Shown: piece by piece, positions 9,083 to 17,880 of the stretch | Numbering within the stretch: the first letter of the stretch is position 1 | Layout of the letters: each line of letters opens with the position of its first letter | Assembly (NCBI RefSeq): GCF_904846155.1 | Contig: NZ_CAJGZP010000002.1 | Location: 1 to 56,837, forward strand | Length of the DNA stretch: 56,837 nt | Direction of reading: 5' to 3' | Source: Psychrobacter fulvigenes | Lineage (GTDB): Bacteria > Pseudomonadota > Gammaproteobacteria > Pseudomonadales > Moraxellaceae | Program-made: the position numbers and the translations under genes | The notes under the pieces: model-generated | Databases searched by the model: none | Told to the model about the DNA's origin: nothing | What the model saw: the letters and a program-made list of their open reading frames with translations, nothing else

Positions 9083-10285
9083 TTAAGGGGTTGAAATAAC
9101 AGCTTTAGGTGTGGTTTTTCTTTGGTGAAAATAAGCGGTAATAAGCAACATAGCATAAAGTATTGCCCCCATCAGCCATAACAGACCATCCCAATAAGCG
9201 ACGCTATAACTATAAATAGAGGCAAATAAAAGGGGACCAATGATCCCGGTAATATTGGTTAGGCTCACCAGCGTACCTTGTAATTTCCCTTGCGCATTAT
9301 CATCGACAGATTTTGATAAATAACCTTGTAATGCGGGTTGCCCCATACCTCCTGCCGCTAAGCAAATTAATGCTGGTAAGATGACCCAAACGTGGCCTAT
9401 CCACGCTAATAATAAACAGCCCATCATATCAATAGACATACTGATCATAATGGTGGTTTTTTCGCCCCATTTTTGTGCCAATTTCCCAGCGACAATCGCC
9501 TGAAAGAAAATATGTAATACACCCAGAACCGCCAAAGACATACCGATAGAAGTTGTGTTCCAATCAAAACGATATTGTGTAAACAGCACCCAGATGGTGG
9601 CAGGAATTTGCCCGATAAGCTGGATAATAAAATAGGTTGCTAACCAAAAGTAGAGGCTTTTCTTAAAAAAAACAGTGACTGTATTTGAGGCAGTTTGGTT
9701 TTCAGGTGTCCTATTGGCAACAAGCGCTTCTCTTTTTTGTGTTTCTCGGAAAAAGAGCAAAGAGAGTATTAATAATATCGAGTGTGAAATAGCGGCAAAA
9801 ATAAATGGCATATGAGCACTGATATCACCTAATAATCCCCCTAGCATTGGGCCGATAATAAGGCCAACACCAAAAGCACCACCTAGGAAACCAAAATAGC
9901 GAGTTCGATTTTTAGCGGGAGTCACATCACTCATCGCTGATGCACATACGGCACCTGTTGCGCCTGTGATCCCCGCAATGATGCGCCCAATATAGAGCAT
10001 CCAAAGTGTGGTTGAGAATGCCATTAAAAGATAGTCGAGTGCCGCGCCTAAAAGGGAAAACAGCAAGATGGGTTTTCTGCCGTATTTATCAGACAGTCGT
10101 CCTAGAATAGGAGCAAAAATAACCTGCATGGTAGCATAGAGCGCTAATAGCACACCGTAATGGGTTGCCAGTGAATTTTCACTGACAAATTCATTTAATA
10201 GAGTAGGGAGTACTGGCATGATAAGCCCGATACCAATGGCATCTAATACGGTGATCAGCAGTATAATAATAATTGATTTATTCAT
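9083..10285 (-). CDS. tet(H): Tetracycline efflux MFS transporter, Tet(H) type
   Basis: 400-aa inner-membrane antiporter that exports the tetracycline-metal complex in exchange for protons. It has 12 predicted membrane segments, the TetA N-terminus LLITVLDAIGIGLIMPVLP with the conserved Asp15, MFS motif A GRLSDKYGRKP in the loop after segment 2, and GRIIAGITGATGAV. Length and sequence fit class H as I remember it; class J of Proteus mirabilis is the close alternative. It is divergent from tetR, with two tet operators in the 91-bp gap. It sits in an enterobacterial-like block between two IS1-family copies, unlike the Tn5706 context I know for tet(H). Confidence 0.88.
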   Translation of the reverse strand: MNKSIIIILLITVLDAIGIGLIMPVLPTLLNEFVSENSLATHYGVLLALYATMQVIFAPILGRLSDKYGRKPILLFSLLGAALDYLLMAFSTTLWMLYIGRIIAGITGATGAVCASAMSDVTPAKNRTRYFGFLGGAFGVGLIIGPMLGGLLGDISAHMPFIFAAISHSILLILSLLFFRETQKREALVANRTPENQTASNTVTVFFKKSLYFWLATYFIIQLIGQIPATIWVLFTQYRFDWNTTSIGMSLAVLGVLHIFFQAIVAGKLAQKWGEKTTIMISMSIDMMGCLLLAWIGHVWVILPALICLAAGGMGQPALQGYLSKSVDDNAQGKLQGTLVSLTNITGIIGPLLFASIYSYSVAYWDGLLWLMGAILYAMLLITAYFHQRKTTPKAVISTP

Positions 10286-10299
10286 TGAGATCCTAAAAA

Positions 10300-10314
10300 T
10301 CTATCAGTGATAGA
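10300..10314. promoter_or_regulatory. tet operator 1
   Basis: Palindrome TCTATCAGTGATAGA, 15 bp upstream of the tetA start, matching the TetR operator core. It lies where bound repressor blocks the tetA promoter. Confidence 0.9.
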
Positions 10315-10330
10315 GTGGGTGTAAAATATC

Positions 10331-10345
10331 TCTATCAGTGATAGA
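10331..10345. promoter_or_regulatory. tet operator 2
   Basis: Second identical TCTATCAGTGATAGA, 31 bp (about three helix turns) from the first and 33 bp before the tetR start. The pair allows TetR to repress both divergent promoters until tetracycline binds. Confidence 0.9.
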
Positions 10346-10373
10346 TTGTCAAGGCTATTTTATTTTGAGGTAG

Positions 10374-11000
<627 letters not shown>

Positions 11001-11002
11001 AT

Positions 11003-11947
11003 CTAAATTCGCTGACGCCCTTTTTGGCTAATTAGTTGCCCTTGTATGTCAGCGATACCAATGTGAGCAATACAACCTGCATTAAATTGTAAATAGTCAT
11101 CTTCGATGCCATCAGAGAAAATTACGCCATTCTCTGGCATCAAAGATCCTAATTGCAGTGGTGAGTCAGGCTCAATAGTGCCAAAAGTCAGTGCAACACC
11201 TGTTGTTCTACTTGGAAATGGCTCTCTTACACTAAATTGTAGCTTTCGATCACTCCAGCTAAAGCCTTGTAATAGAGGGTGCGAAGCTTCTCCTGTAATT
11301 GCCATCGCACCAGCAAGAATAGATTGAAACCACCCCGTTGATCCCAATCCTGTTGATACAATAATGCCTGATGAAGATTGCACTTCTTCAGCGCCATTCC
11401 ATTGCAAAATATACTGTGCGGAAGTGTGGCTTTTAGGGCCAATAAATAAGTCATAAACCGCTAATAAGGATTGACCATCATTGGTTGTTGCTTGTGCAAA
11501 AGTGACCGTTTTAAATGGCATTTTTTTATTAATGGTGTTAATAACTGTCTCTTTTAATTGCCCTATTTCAAAGGGTAATAATTTACCATCCCACCTTGAT
11601 GGATCAGGATTTATGGCAATGATAGGCTGTCCATTAAGGTATTTCAGCGTATTGGCAACAAGCCCATCTTGACCAATCACCACCACAATATCGTGAGGTG
11701 AGAATTGATAGCTGGGTAATAAGCCTCTTTCTAAAAGTTGAAATCGTCCTAATGATTTTAAAATCAACTCAGCTTCTGTGAGTTGCTTTTGATATAAATT
11801 GTGTTCATTGAGATAATCCTTTACCTCAACATTGTTGTGTTCTAAATAGAATTTGGCTTGTGACCAGGTATTAAAGCGCTCAATTAATTCCTGTAAGCGG
11901 CTTTTTCTCATCACCAGCACAAAGCGAAAATCTTCGTTACGTTGCAT
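11003..11947 (-). CDS. NAD kinase-like protein with a degenerate GGDG motif
   Basis: 314 aa related to the ATP-NAD/diacylglycerol kinase superfamily. The Rossmann-like part has VVVIGQDGLVANTL where NAD kinases have GGDGT, so the phosphate-loop motif is altered (Gln for Gly). The downstream beta-domain keeps IIVSTGLGSTGW, the counterpart of the TGSTAY substrate loop. It may bind NAD(P) without normal kinase activity. Its start overlaps the stop of the SPFH gene upstream, so the two are translationally coupled, and an NrtR-type Nudix regulator is divergent from the pair. This context points to NAD-linked control; the actual reaction is unknown. Confidence 0.7.
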   Translation of the reverse strand: MQRNEDFRFVLVMRKSRLQELIERFNTWSQAKFYLEHNNVEVKDYLNEHNLYQKQLTEAELILKSLGRFQLLERGLLPSYQFSPHDIVVVIGQDGLVANTLKYLNGQPIIAINPDPSRWDGKLLPFEIGQLKETVINTINKKMPFKTVTFAQATTNDGQSLLAVYDLFIGPKSHTSAQYILQWNGAEEVQSSSGIIVSTGLGSTGWFQSILAGAMAITGEASHPLLQGFSWSDRKLQFSVREPFPSRTTGVALTFGTIEPDSPLQLGSLMPENGVIFSDGIEDDYLQFNAGCIAHIGIADIQGQLISQKGRQRI

Positions 11948-12966
11948 TATTTACTGCCTTTTTTCATAAATTGGCTAAATAAATCAGGTGTGATATTCAA
12001 CTCGCCGATTTTTCCTGAATTCAGTGCTAAGGTTTCAAATGCCATTGCCATTAATTGTTGTGAGTCCATTTTTGCTAATGCCATTGCTTTTAGGTTCTCA
12101 ACTGGTAATTCACGATAAGCACGCATGGTAGCTTCAATAGCATAAGCATCCGCTTCTGATTGTGTTCGCTGATTTTCAGCACTTAATGCGACTAGTTCTT
12201 TGCGTTTTGCTTCCGCATTAACTTTGGCTTCAAGGCGTTCTTTTTCAATCTCAGCTTGTTCGCGTAGTAATGTACGTTCGTTTTCTAAACGTGCTTCTTC
12301 AATCTCTTGGCGTTTACGTTGAACAGATAAATCGGTTTCTAATTCAGCCTCTTTAATGGTGCGCTCTTGTTCTACTGAGAATTTACGACGAGCATAAATG
12401 GCATCGTCGGCTTCTTTCAGTAAGGATTCTCTCGCTTCAGCTTCTAGTGCTTTTAAGGTTTCTGGTGATGGTGTGATTGCCGCTATAGAGACATCTAAAA
12501 TCGCAATACCTAATGCCTCTAATGATGGATGTTCAATTAATTGTTCCATCACTAAAGTCACTAATGATTGGCTAAGTAATAACGCTTCTCTAAGTGGTGT
12601 ACTTTGGATCTTTGCTTGAATTAAGGTTTGTGCAATACGTACAACACGATCACTGAGTTTGAGCGGATCTTCAGAAGCATACGATTTGCCGTTTTTGCTC
12701 AAGTTAAAGTTGAGTACTTCTGCGGCTTTTTCGGGCGCTTTAACCTGAAATGAGATTTGCCCTTGAATACGTAAACCCTGAAAGTCCGAGGTTTGGAAAT
12801 TAAAAATAAAAGGTGCTTCTTGAGCGTTTAAAGGCAATGCCGCAATGGAGGTTGTGGCGGAGTTATACCAAAAACTCAAGCCTTTACCTTGTTGGCGAAC
12901 GCGACCATTGACGGATTTGATAATGAATGTTGATGAATCAGCTTTAGAGTAATTTAAATTAAACAT
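11947..12966 (-). CDS. SPFH/Band-7 domain protein
   Basis: 339 aa. The N-terminal about 170 residues form an SPFH (prohibitin/flotillin) domain, followed by a long charged coiled coil (about 170-290, with EQERTIKEAELETDLSVQRK) and a tail with LKAMALAKMDSQQLMAMAFE. No N-terminal membrane segment is obvious, unusual for the family. Such proteins build membrane-associated oligomeric scaffolds. It is the first gene of a two-gene unit with the NAD-kinase-like protein, under a promoter region with three dyads shared with nrtR. Confidence 0.75.
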   Translation of the reverse strand: MFNLNYSKADSSTFIIKSVNGRVRQQGKGLSFWYNSATTSIAALPLNAQEAPFIFNFQTSDFQGLRIQGQISFQVKAPEKAAEVLNFNLSKNGKSYASEDPLKLSDRVVRIAQTLIQAKIQSTPLREALLLSQSLVTLVMEQLIEHPSLEALGIAILDVSIAAITPSPETLKALEAEARESLLKEADDAIYARRKFSVEQERTIKEAELETDLSVQRKRQEIEEARLENERTLLREQAEIEKERLEAKVNAEAKRKELVALSAENQRTQSEADAYAIEATMRAYRELPVENLKAMALAKMDSQQLMAMAFETLALNSGKIGELNITPDLFSQFMKKGSK

Positions 12967-12983
12967 AGTGTCTCTCCAGTTAG

Positions 12984-13056
12984 TGTCCTTGTGACATTAA
13001 CTGAATTGTGTCCTATCGACACTATCTTTGTCAACTGATTTAGTGTCTTTATGACA
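12984..13056. promoter_or_regulatory. Three TGTC-N5-GACA dyads, putative NrtR operators
   Basis: The divergent promoter region between the SPFH gene and nrtR contains TGTCCTTGTGACA (12984-12996), TGTCCTATCGACA (13009-13021) and TGTCTTTATGACA (13044-13056). All three are TGTC and GACA arms with a 5-base spacer, starting 25 and 35 bp apart. This is the layout expected of an autoregulated operator. The third dyad covers the ATG at 13051, which argues that translation starts at the later ATG. Confidence 0.75.
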
Positions 13057-13119
13057 AAATTTGATTTTTTGCTGTTTAGGCTTAAAATAGTTTCATCGTT
13101 TTTTAATAAAGCTTACGCC

Positions 13120-13833
13120 ATGAATGAACAAGATTTTTTAGCCAGTTATAACCGTCGTGATTTCCTATCTCCACTGATCACCATTGATGCCGTACTGTTT
13201 ACTTATCATGAAGAGCAGTTAAAAGTGTTGTTGGTGAAAAGAGGGGAGCATCCTGAAAAAGGAAAATGGGGCTTACCAGGTGGATTTATCGATGAAGTGC
13301 AAGACAAATGCCTTGAAGATACGGTGCTAAGAAAATTAAAAGAGAAAACGGGCGTGATCCCCCCTTATATAGAGCAACTCTGTTCAGTGGGAAATAGCCG
13401 GCGTGATGTAAGAGGTTGGTCGGTGACGGTTTGTTATACCGCGTTAATTGCACATCAAGCCTGTGAAGCGCATATAGATACCGTAGATTCGGTGATGTGG
13501 TGTCCTATTGATGAGATTGCACAACAAAGCTTAGCGTTTGATCACCATAAATTAATTGTCCAAGCGAGAGAGCGATTAAAGCAAAAATCACTTTATTCGA
13601 TTGTTCCCGGATTTGCATTACCAGAAGTATTTACCTTGCCAGAATTGCAACATGTTCATGAAATTCTGATTGGTAAAGAGATCCAGAAAAAATCATTTAG
13701 GCGACGCATCGAACAAGCCGATTTATTAATTGATACTGGAGAAAAGCGTGCAGAAAGAGGACGCCCCGCAAGTCTGTATCGACTTAAAGAGGCGTCCGCG
13801 GATTATCGTTTTATTCGAAATCTTGAGTTTTAA
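13120..13833 (+). CDS. nrtR: NrtR-type transcriptional regulator (Nudix domain plus winged helix)
   Basis: 237 aa from ATG at 13120 (MNEQDFLASYNRRDF). The N-terminal domain is a Nudix fold with GGFIDEVQDKCLEDTVLRKL; the REUxEE core is degenerate (RKLKEK), as in NrtR proteins that sense ADP-ribose or other NAD derivatives instead of hydrolysing them. The C-terminal part (about 150-237, with RPASLYRL) is the winged helix. NrtR regulators control NAD metabolism genes. Here the likely target is the divergent SPFH/NAD-kinase-like pair and itself through the dyads in between. Confidence 0.8.
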   Translation: MNEQDFLASYNRRDFLSPLITIDAVLFTYHEEQLKVLLVKRGEHPEKGKWGLPGGFIDEVQDKCLEDTVLRKLKEKTGVIPPYIEQLCSVGNSRRDVRGWSVTVCYTALIAHQACEAHIDTVDSVMWCPIDEIAQQSLAFDHHKLIVQARERLKQKSLYSIVPGFALPEVFTLPELQHVHEILIGKEIQKKSFRRRIEQADLLIDTGEKRAERGRPASLYRLKEASADYRFIRNLEF

Positions 13834-13845
13834 TAGGCTGACATT

Positions 13846-14335
13846 TTACAAAGTGAGTTGTTTGACAAAGTAGTGAGCACCATCTCGAATGGCGTCATCA
13901 GCCACTTTCATCATGCGTGAGTAGTGTAAAAAAGCATGTAATGTGCCTGGATACATTTTATATTCACAAGCTAACTGATGGGCTTCTAAGGTTTTAAATA
14001 GCGTCACACTATCATCAATAAGTGGGTCATATTGTGCGCTGGCGATAAAGCAAGGCGGAATATCTTGCGTTAAATCATTATTAAATAGGCAATAATAAGG
14101 AGCATCGCGACTGCCAAGTGCGGTTAGATATGCATTATCATATTCTTCTAGATCTTGCTGGCGCAATCCATCCCATTCCCCTCCATAAAGGCGACGGCTG
14201 GTGGAATCGCGTAATCCATATAATCCATACCAAAGCAAAACTGCACTGATATTGCCGCAGTGAATTTGTTTGTCGCGTAGCCACAATACGGTAGCAAGAG
14301 ACAGCATTGCACCCGCAGAATCACCCGCAAAACCG
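13846..14335 (-). pseudogene. aes: Acetyl esterase (Aes-like alpha/beta hydrolase), N-terminal half lost
   Basis: About 163 C-terminal residues of a hormone-sensitive-lipase family esterase. The nucleophile elbow GDSAGAML begins only a few codons inside the IS1-family copy 3 boundary. The acid residue in [11 protein letters not shown] and the His in GTLHAFLH are present. The oxyanion HGGG motif and the lid are missing, so it should be inactive. It ends the chromosomal block captured with the tet genes. Confidence 0.8.
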
Positions 14336-15123
14336 GGTGGTGTTTCAAAAAGTATGCTGAAACAAAGCAGGTTGAATTTTGATAAAATAGAGAAATGCGA
14401 ATAACTCTAGAAATCAAATGTCCAACCTGCCTCAGTGACAGTATAAAGAAAAATGGCATCAAAGTAGATGGGAAACAAAACTATCAGTGCAAAGACTGTA
14501 AACGTCAGTTTATTGGTGACCATGCTCTGAGCTATCTAGGATGTCATTCAGGCATTACTCGAAAAATATTACAGTTGATGGTCAGAGGTAGTGGTATACG
14601 AGATATCGCTGAAGTTGAGCGAATCAGTATCGGTAAAGTTTTACGTACTTTAACCGAATCGACCTACCAAATTCAGCCTAAACAAAGTCATTATGAGTCT
14701 CTTGAAGTTGATGAGTTTTGGACTTTTGTGGGAAATAAAAATAATAAACAATGGCTTATTTACGCCTACCATCGAGAAACAGGTGAGATTGTTGCTTATG
14801 TTTGGGGTAAAAGAGACTTAGCTACAGTTCAACGATTGAAGGCAAAGCTTAAACAATTAGGTATTCACTACACCCGAATTGCAAGTGATCATTGGGACAG
14901 TTTCATAACTGCTTTTAAAAACTGCAAGCAAAGTATTGGTAAATTTTTTACTGTAGGTATTGAAGGTAATAATTGCAAAATAAGGCATCGAATTAGGCGC
15001 GGTTTTAGAAGGAGTTGTAATTTTTCAAAAAAGATTGAAAACCATTTTAAAGCTTTCGACTTAACCTTTTTTTACATCAATAATGGCTTCATTTAATGTC
15101 AGCATACTTTTTGAAACACCACC
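14336..15123 (+). mobile_element. IS1-family insertion sequence, copy 3
   Basis: 788 bp, same ends as copies 1 and 2 and same orientation as copy 2. Its outer flank is CAAAATTT at 15124-15131, matching the outer flank of copy 1. Confidence 0.95.
14395..15096 (+). CDS. tnpA: IS1-family transposase (copy 3)
   Basis: 233 aa, identical to the transposases of copies 1 and 2, with all DDE residues. With copy 2 it brackets the tet block as a 9.2-kb unit that could move by itself. Confidence 0.93.
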   Translation: MRITLEIKCPTCLSDSIKKNGIKVDGKQNYQCKDCKRQFIGDHALSYLGCHSGITRKILQLMVRGSGIRDIAEVERISIGKVLRTLTESTYQIQPKQSHYESLEVDEFWTFVGNKNNKQWLIYAYHRETGEIVAYVWGKRDLATVQRLKAKLKQLGIHYTRIASDHWDSFITAFKNCKQSIGKFFTVGIEGNNCKIRHRIRRGFRRSCNFSKKIENHFKAFDLTFFYINNGFI

Positions 15124-15131
15124 CAAAATTT
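15124..15131. repeat. 8-bp target duplication CAAAATTT, right copy
   Basis: Direct repeat of 2631-2638, marking the right insertion boundary of the composite transposon. Confidence 0.9.
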
Positions 15132-15568
15132 ATATAATATCTTGGTAGCCTCGATTTTATTTGATTAATAGCATCAAGAAAATTACCCTCTAGTTCATGC
15201 CCACTAGATAAATGATATTCAATAGAAGAATATAATTCATCTAGACTTTCTTGAGAAAAACCATAAAAAATTATTTGCTCTAAATTAGAAGTACTTAAAA
15301 CAATCGTTTCATCTAATTCTAAATACTTAGCAAAATTTTCTTTCTTTAATTTAGATATACCACCTCTTGAGTTTTTTAAGCCACTATAAAACGTTTCTAA
15401 GGTAATATATCCTTTATCAAGCAAAGCTTTAGCCTCTACCTCTTCATCTAATTGATAGTGGTATTTATAATCTAAAACCCAGTAGCTCATATTATTGCAA
15501 ACAAAATATGCAACAGACTTTTCATTTAGCCATAAGTCTTCAAGTACTTGCTCATCTAATCTAAACAT
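15124..15568 (-). pseudogene. 5' part of the host gene split by the resistance transposon
   Basis: 148 codons starting MFRLDEQVLEDLWLNEKSVA from ATG at 15568 (GGAAAATT upstream), with an acidic, mixed alpha/beta profile and no signal peptide. It ends at RYYINF where the transposon begins; the remaining 54 codons lie at 2467-2630. The restored product is 202 aa. No family is recognised. A Sel1-repeat lipoprotein lies divergently upstream. Confidence 0.8.
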
Positions 15569-15847
15569 AATTTTCCTATAGCAGTATTTTTTAATACTTT
15601 AGCAACTGGTACGGCATTAATTATGTGTTTATAGCATTGTCATAGCTACTGATTAGTAATAGTAGGCTATGAGCATATAGTCTATAGATCGATTCCTGTA
15701 TAGGGAACCGAACCAGTGCGAGCGTCTGATTGGTTCGCCATAGGTATGCCTAACAATACTATCTACTAATGTATTTAAGATCATCACGATAGGCATGTAA
15801 ATGATAAATTGTAGTGTTATCTGGATTAACGAACAGGACGAACAGCT

Positions 15848-16819
15848 ATGAAAAAAAGGCTAGCAACATTTTTACTGACTGGCATTCTGCTGACAGGGTG
15901 TCATAAAGCCATTGTTACTCAAATAAGTAGTTCTCAAAACGTAGTTTCAGCCGTAAAATCAGCTATTGAAAAAGAATTTGAAGACATTGCAGTACAAGCT
16001 AATCAAGGCGATGCTGAGGCTCAATATAGCCTTGCAGTAATGTATGACGAGGGCGAAGGTACACGCGAGGATAACGCTAAAGCCATTGAGTGGTATACAA
16101 AATCTGCCAACCAAGGATATGATCTTGCTCAATATAACCTTGCAATCATGTACGACGATGGCGAAGGGGTAGATGAGGATCACTCTAAAGCTATTGAATG
16201 GTTCACGAAATCTGCTAACCAAGGCTATGCTAAGGCCCAATACGAACTTGCTTGGGCTTACTACAATTACGATGGCACAGGTACAAGTGAAGACTACGAT
16301 AAACATAAAGAGTGGAGCATAAAAGCTGTTAACCAAGGAATTGGACCAAGGAAATTCATTAATGGCGTACCGCATCGAAAGAGCGAGCGTGTGCGTCAAA
16401 ATGATGCCAAAGTCGTTGAGGCGTGGCAGAAATTAGCTAACCAAGGTGATGTTGAGGGTAAATTCAACATTGGTAACGCTTACTACGAGGGTAAAGGGGT
16501 ACGTCAGGATTATCCTAAAGCTATCGAGTGGTATACAAAAGCCGCTGACCAAGGATATGTTCCTGCCCAATACCAACTTGGAACAATCTATAGCTATGGC
16601 GAAGGTGCTCCTCAGGATTATGCTAAAGCCGGTAAGTGGTATCTAAAAGCCGCCAATCAAGGAGATGCTAGATCTCAATATAACCTTGGTATGATGTACC
16701 TCAATGGCATAGGCGTACGTCAAAATACAGTTATAGCGAAAAAGTACTTTTCTAAGGCTTGTGACAATGGGTATCAATTGGGCTGTAAAAACTTGGGTAT
16801 AATGACAGAGGATGAATAA
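15848..16819 (+). CDS. Sel1-repeat lipoprotein
   Basis: 323 aa. The N-terminus MKKRLATFLLTGILLTGC has a lipobox with Cys18, so it should be anchored in the outer membrane. Five or six Sel1-like repeats of about 36 residues follow (pattern AQYxLAxMYxxGEGxxxDxxKAIEWYxKSANQG), with one shorter irregular copy near residues 150-190. Sel1 solenoids usually mediate protein contacts. It is followed by a 200-bp spacer with a repeated element and then IS66. Confidence 0.85.
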   Translation: MKKRLATFLLTGILLTGCHKAIVTQISSSQNVVSAVKSAIEKEFEDIAVQANQGDAEAQYSLAVMYDEGEGTREDNAKAIEWYTKSANQGYDLAQYNLAIMYDDGEGVDEDHSKAIEWFTKSANQGYAKAQYELAWAYYNYDGTGTSEDYDKHKEWSIKAVNQGIGPRKFINGVPHRKSERVRQNDAKVVEAWQKLANQGDVEGKFNIGNAYYEGKGVRQDYPKAIEWYTKAADQGYVPAQYQLGTIYSYGEGAPQDYAKAGKWYLKAANQGDARSQYNLGMMYLNGIGVRQNTVIAKKYFSKACDNGYQLGCKNLGIMTEDE

Positions 16820-16879
16820 AGACTAGGTTATTAGGGAATATCCTAGTCAAAGAATCACAAAGCTAATCTTATTAAGTAC

Positions 16880-16985
16880 ACTCAGATGTACACTAATTAA
16901 ACCCAATAGCCTATAACTATTGAAATCGCTTAGCTACAGGCTAAGATTCAAGTCCTCACTAGGGAATCGAACTCTAAACTGTACA
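16880..16985. repeat. About 105-bp repeat, inverted copy at 47500-47600
   Basis: The complement of this stretch reads TTCCCTAGTGAGGACTTGAAT and, 79 bases on, AGTGTAC with a second TGTACTTA. The 47502-47600 stretch has the same landmarks with the same 79-base spacing and partial identity between. The copies sit at the two edges of the 17-47 kb part. Origin unknown; a recombination site or decayed element is possible. Confidence 0.5.
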
Positions 16986-17013
16986 CTCACTATTTTTGAT
17001 AACTTAACAACTG

Positions 17014-17021
17014 ATTTAAGA
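17014..17021. repeat. 8-bp target duplication ATTTAAGA of the IS66 element, left copy
   Basis: ATTTAAGA occurs at 17014-17021 and again at 19693-19700, directly outside the IS66 ends. IS66 elements generate 8-bp duplications. Confidence 0.9.
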
Positions 17022-17098
17022 GTAAGCATCCGACCATCCCATCTTTCCCTCACTTAAAAAATGCGAGATAGTGTCCACGATTAATGATCGTGGACACT

Positions 17099-17497
17099 AA
17101 CATGACAACACAACCACCTAACAAACCCAAACGTAGAACTTACAGTGCTGAGTTTAAAGAACTTTTAGTACAAGAAGCTGAAAGTTCAGGGCGATCAATT
17201 GCCAGTATCGCTCGAGACCATGGCATCAACCAGAACCTTCTGCATAACTGGAAACGTCAGCATCACCGCAACAAGACTCAAACTGGCATATTACCTGCTG
17301 CCATAAACAGTCCTCATGATCCAAACCCGCACTTTATCCCAATCCGCCTTGAACCTCAAGCAACTCATCTGTCCTCACCCTCCGTCATACAAAACATCAA
17401 GCTGCAAATCAGAGCCCCAGGACCTGGGTCCATAAGCCTCACTATTGCCCAAATAGACACCCAAAGTTTGATTGACCTACTACGAGGACTACCATGA
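17099..17497 (+). CDS. tnpA: IS66 TnpA accessory protein
   Basis: About 132 aa. The N-terminal helix-turn-helix RRTYSAEFKELLVQEAESSG through INQNLLHNWKRQ is typical of the IS66 OrfA group. The start used is ATG at 17099 (MTTQPPNKPKRRTYS); an upstream in-frame start at 17084 lies close to the terminal repeat. Its stop overlaps the tnpB start. Confidence 0.88.
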   Translation, partial: NMTTQPPNKPKRRTYSAEFKELLVQEAESSGRSIASIARDHGINQNLLHNWKRQHHRNKTQTGILPAAINSPHDPNPHFIPIRLEPQATHLSSPSVIQNIKLQIRAPGPGSISLTIAQIDTQSLIDLLRGLP

Positions 17498-17838
17498 TAC
17501 CCATCACTTACATCTGGCTATCCACCGCGCCCATGGACATGCGATGTGGCAGCGGCAAACTACTGGCTCACATCATCACCCAGCACCAAGGCATCCGCCC
17601 TCACTGTGCCTACCTGTTTTACAACAAAGCAGACACACGCCTAAAAGTATTCATTCATGACGGACTTGGGGTTTGGCTTTGCAGCCGTCAGCTAGACGAC
17701 AGCAAGTTTCATGGCTTAACCAAGCAGCTCACCCCCACTCAAACCGGCATCAGCATCAACCGTGAGCAATTTAATGCCTTAATCAGTGGATTGCCTTGGC
17801 GTAACATGGGCAAAGATACATTGACCCCCATCCTATAA
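17494..17838 (+). CDS. tnpB: IS66 TnpB accessory protein
   Basis: 114 aa with the IS66 Orf2 hallmark of an early PMDMRCGSGKL and a later LKVFIHDGLGVWL region. The ATG overlaps the tnpA stop (ATGA). Required with TnpA and TnpC for transposition in studied members. Confidence 0.9.
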   Translation: MIPITYIWLSTAPMDMRCGSGKLLAHIITQHQGIRPHCAYLFYNKADTRLKVFIHDGLGVWLCSRQLDDSKFHGLTKQLTPTQTGISINREQFNALISGLPWRNMGKDTLTPIL

Positions 17839-17880
17839 ATACCCGATGACAGGCAAATAAAACTCTGGCAACATAGCACC

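Noticed and set aside
16940..16980. tRNA 3' end (ATTCAAGTCCTCACTAGGGAATC resembles a T arm; only its first part quoted as ATTCAAGTCC)
   Set aside because: The T-stem arms do not pair and no acceptor or anticodon arm can be drawn.
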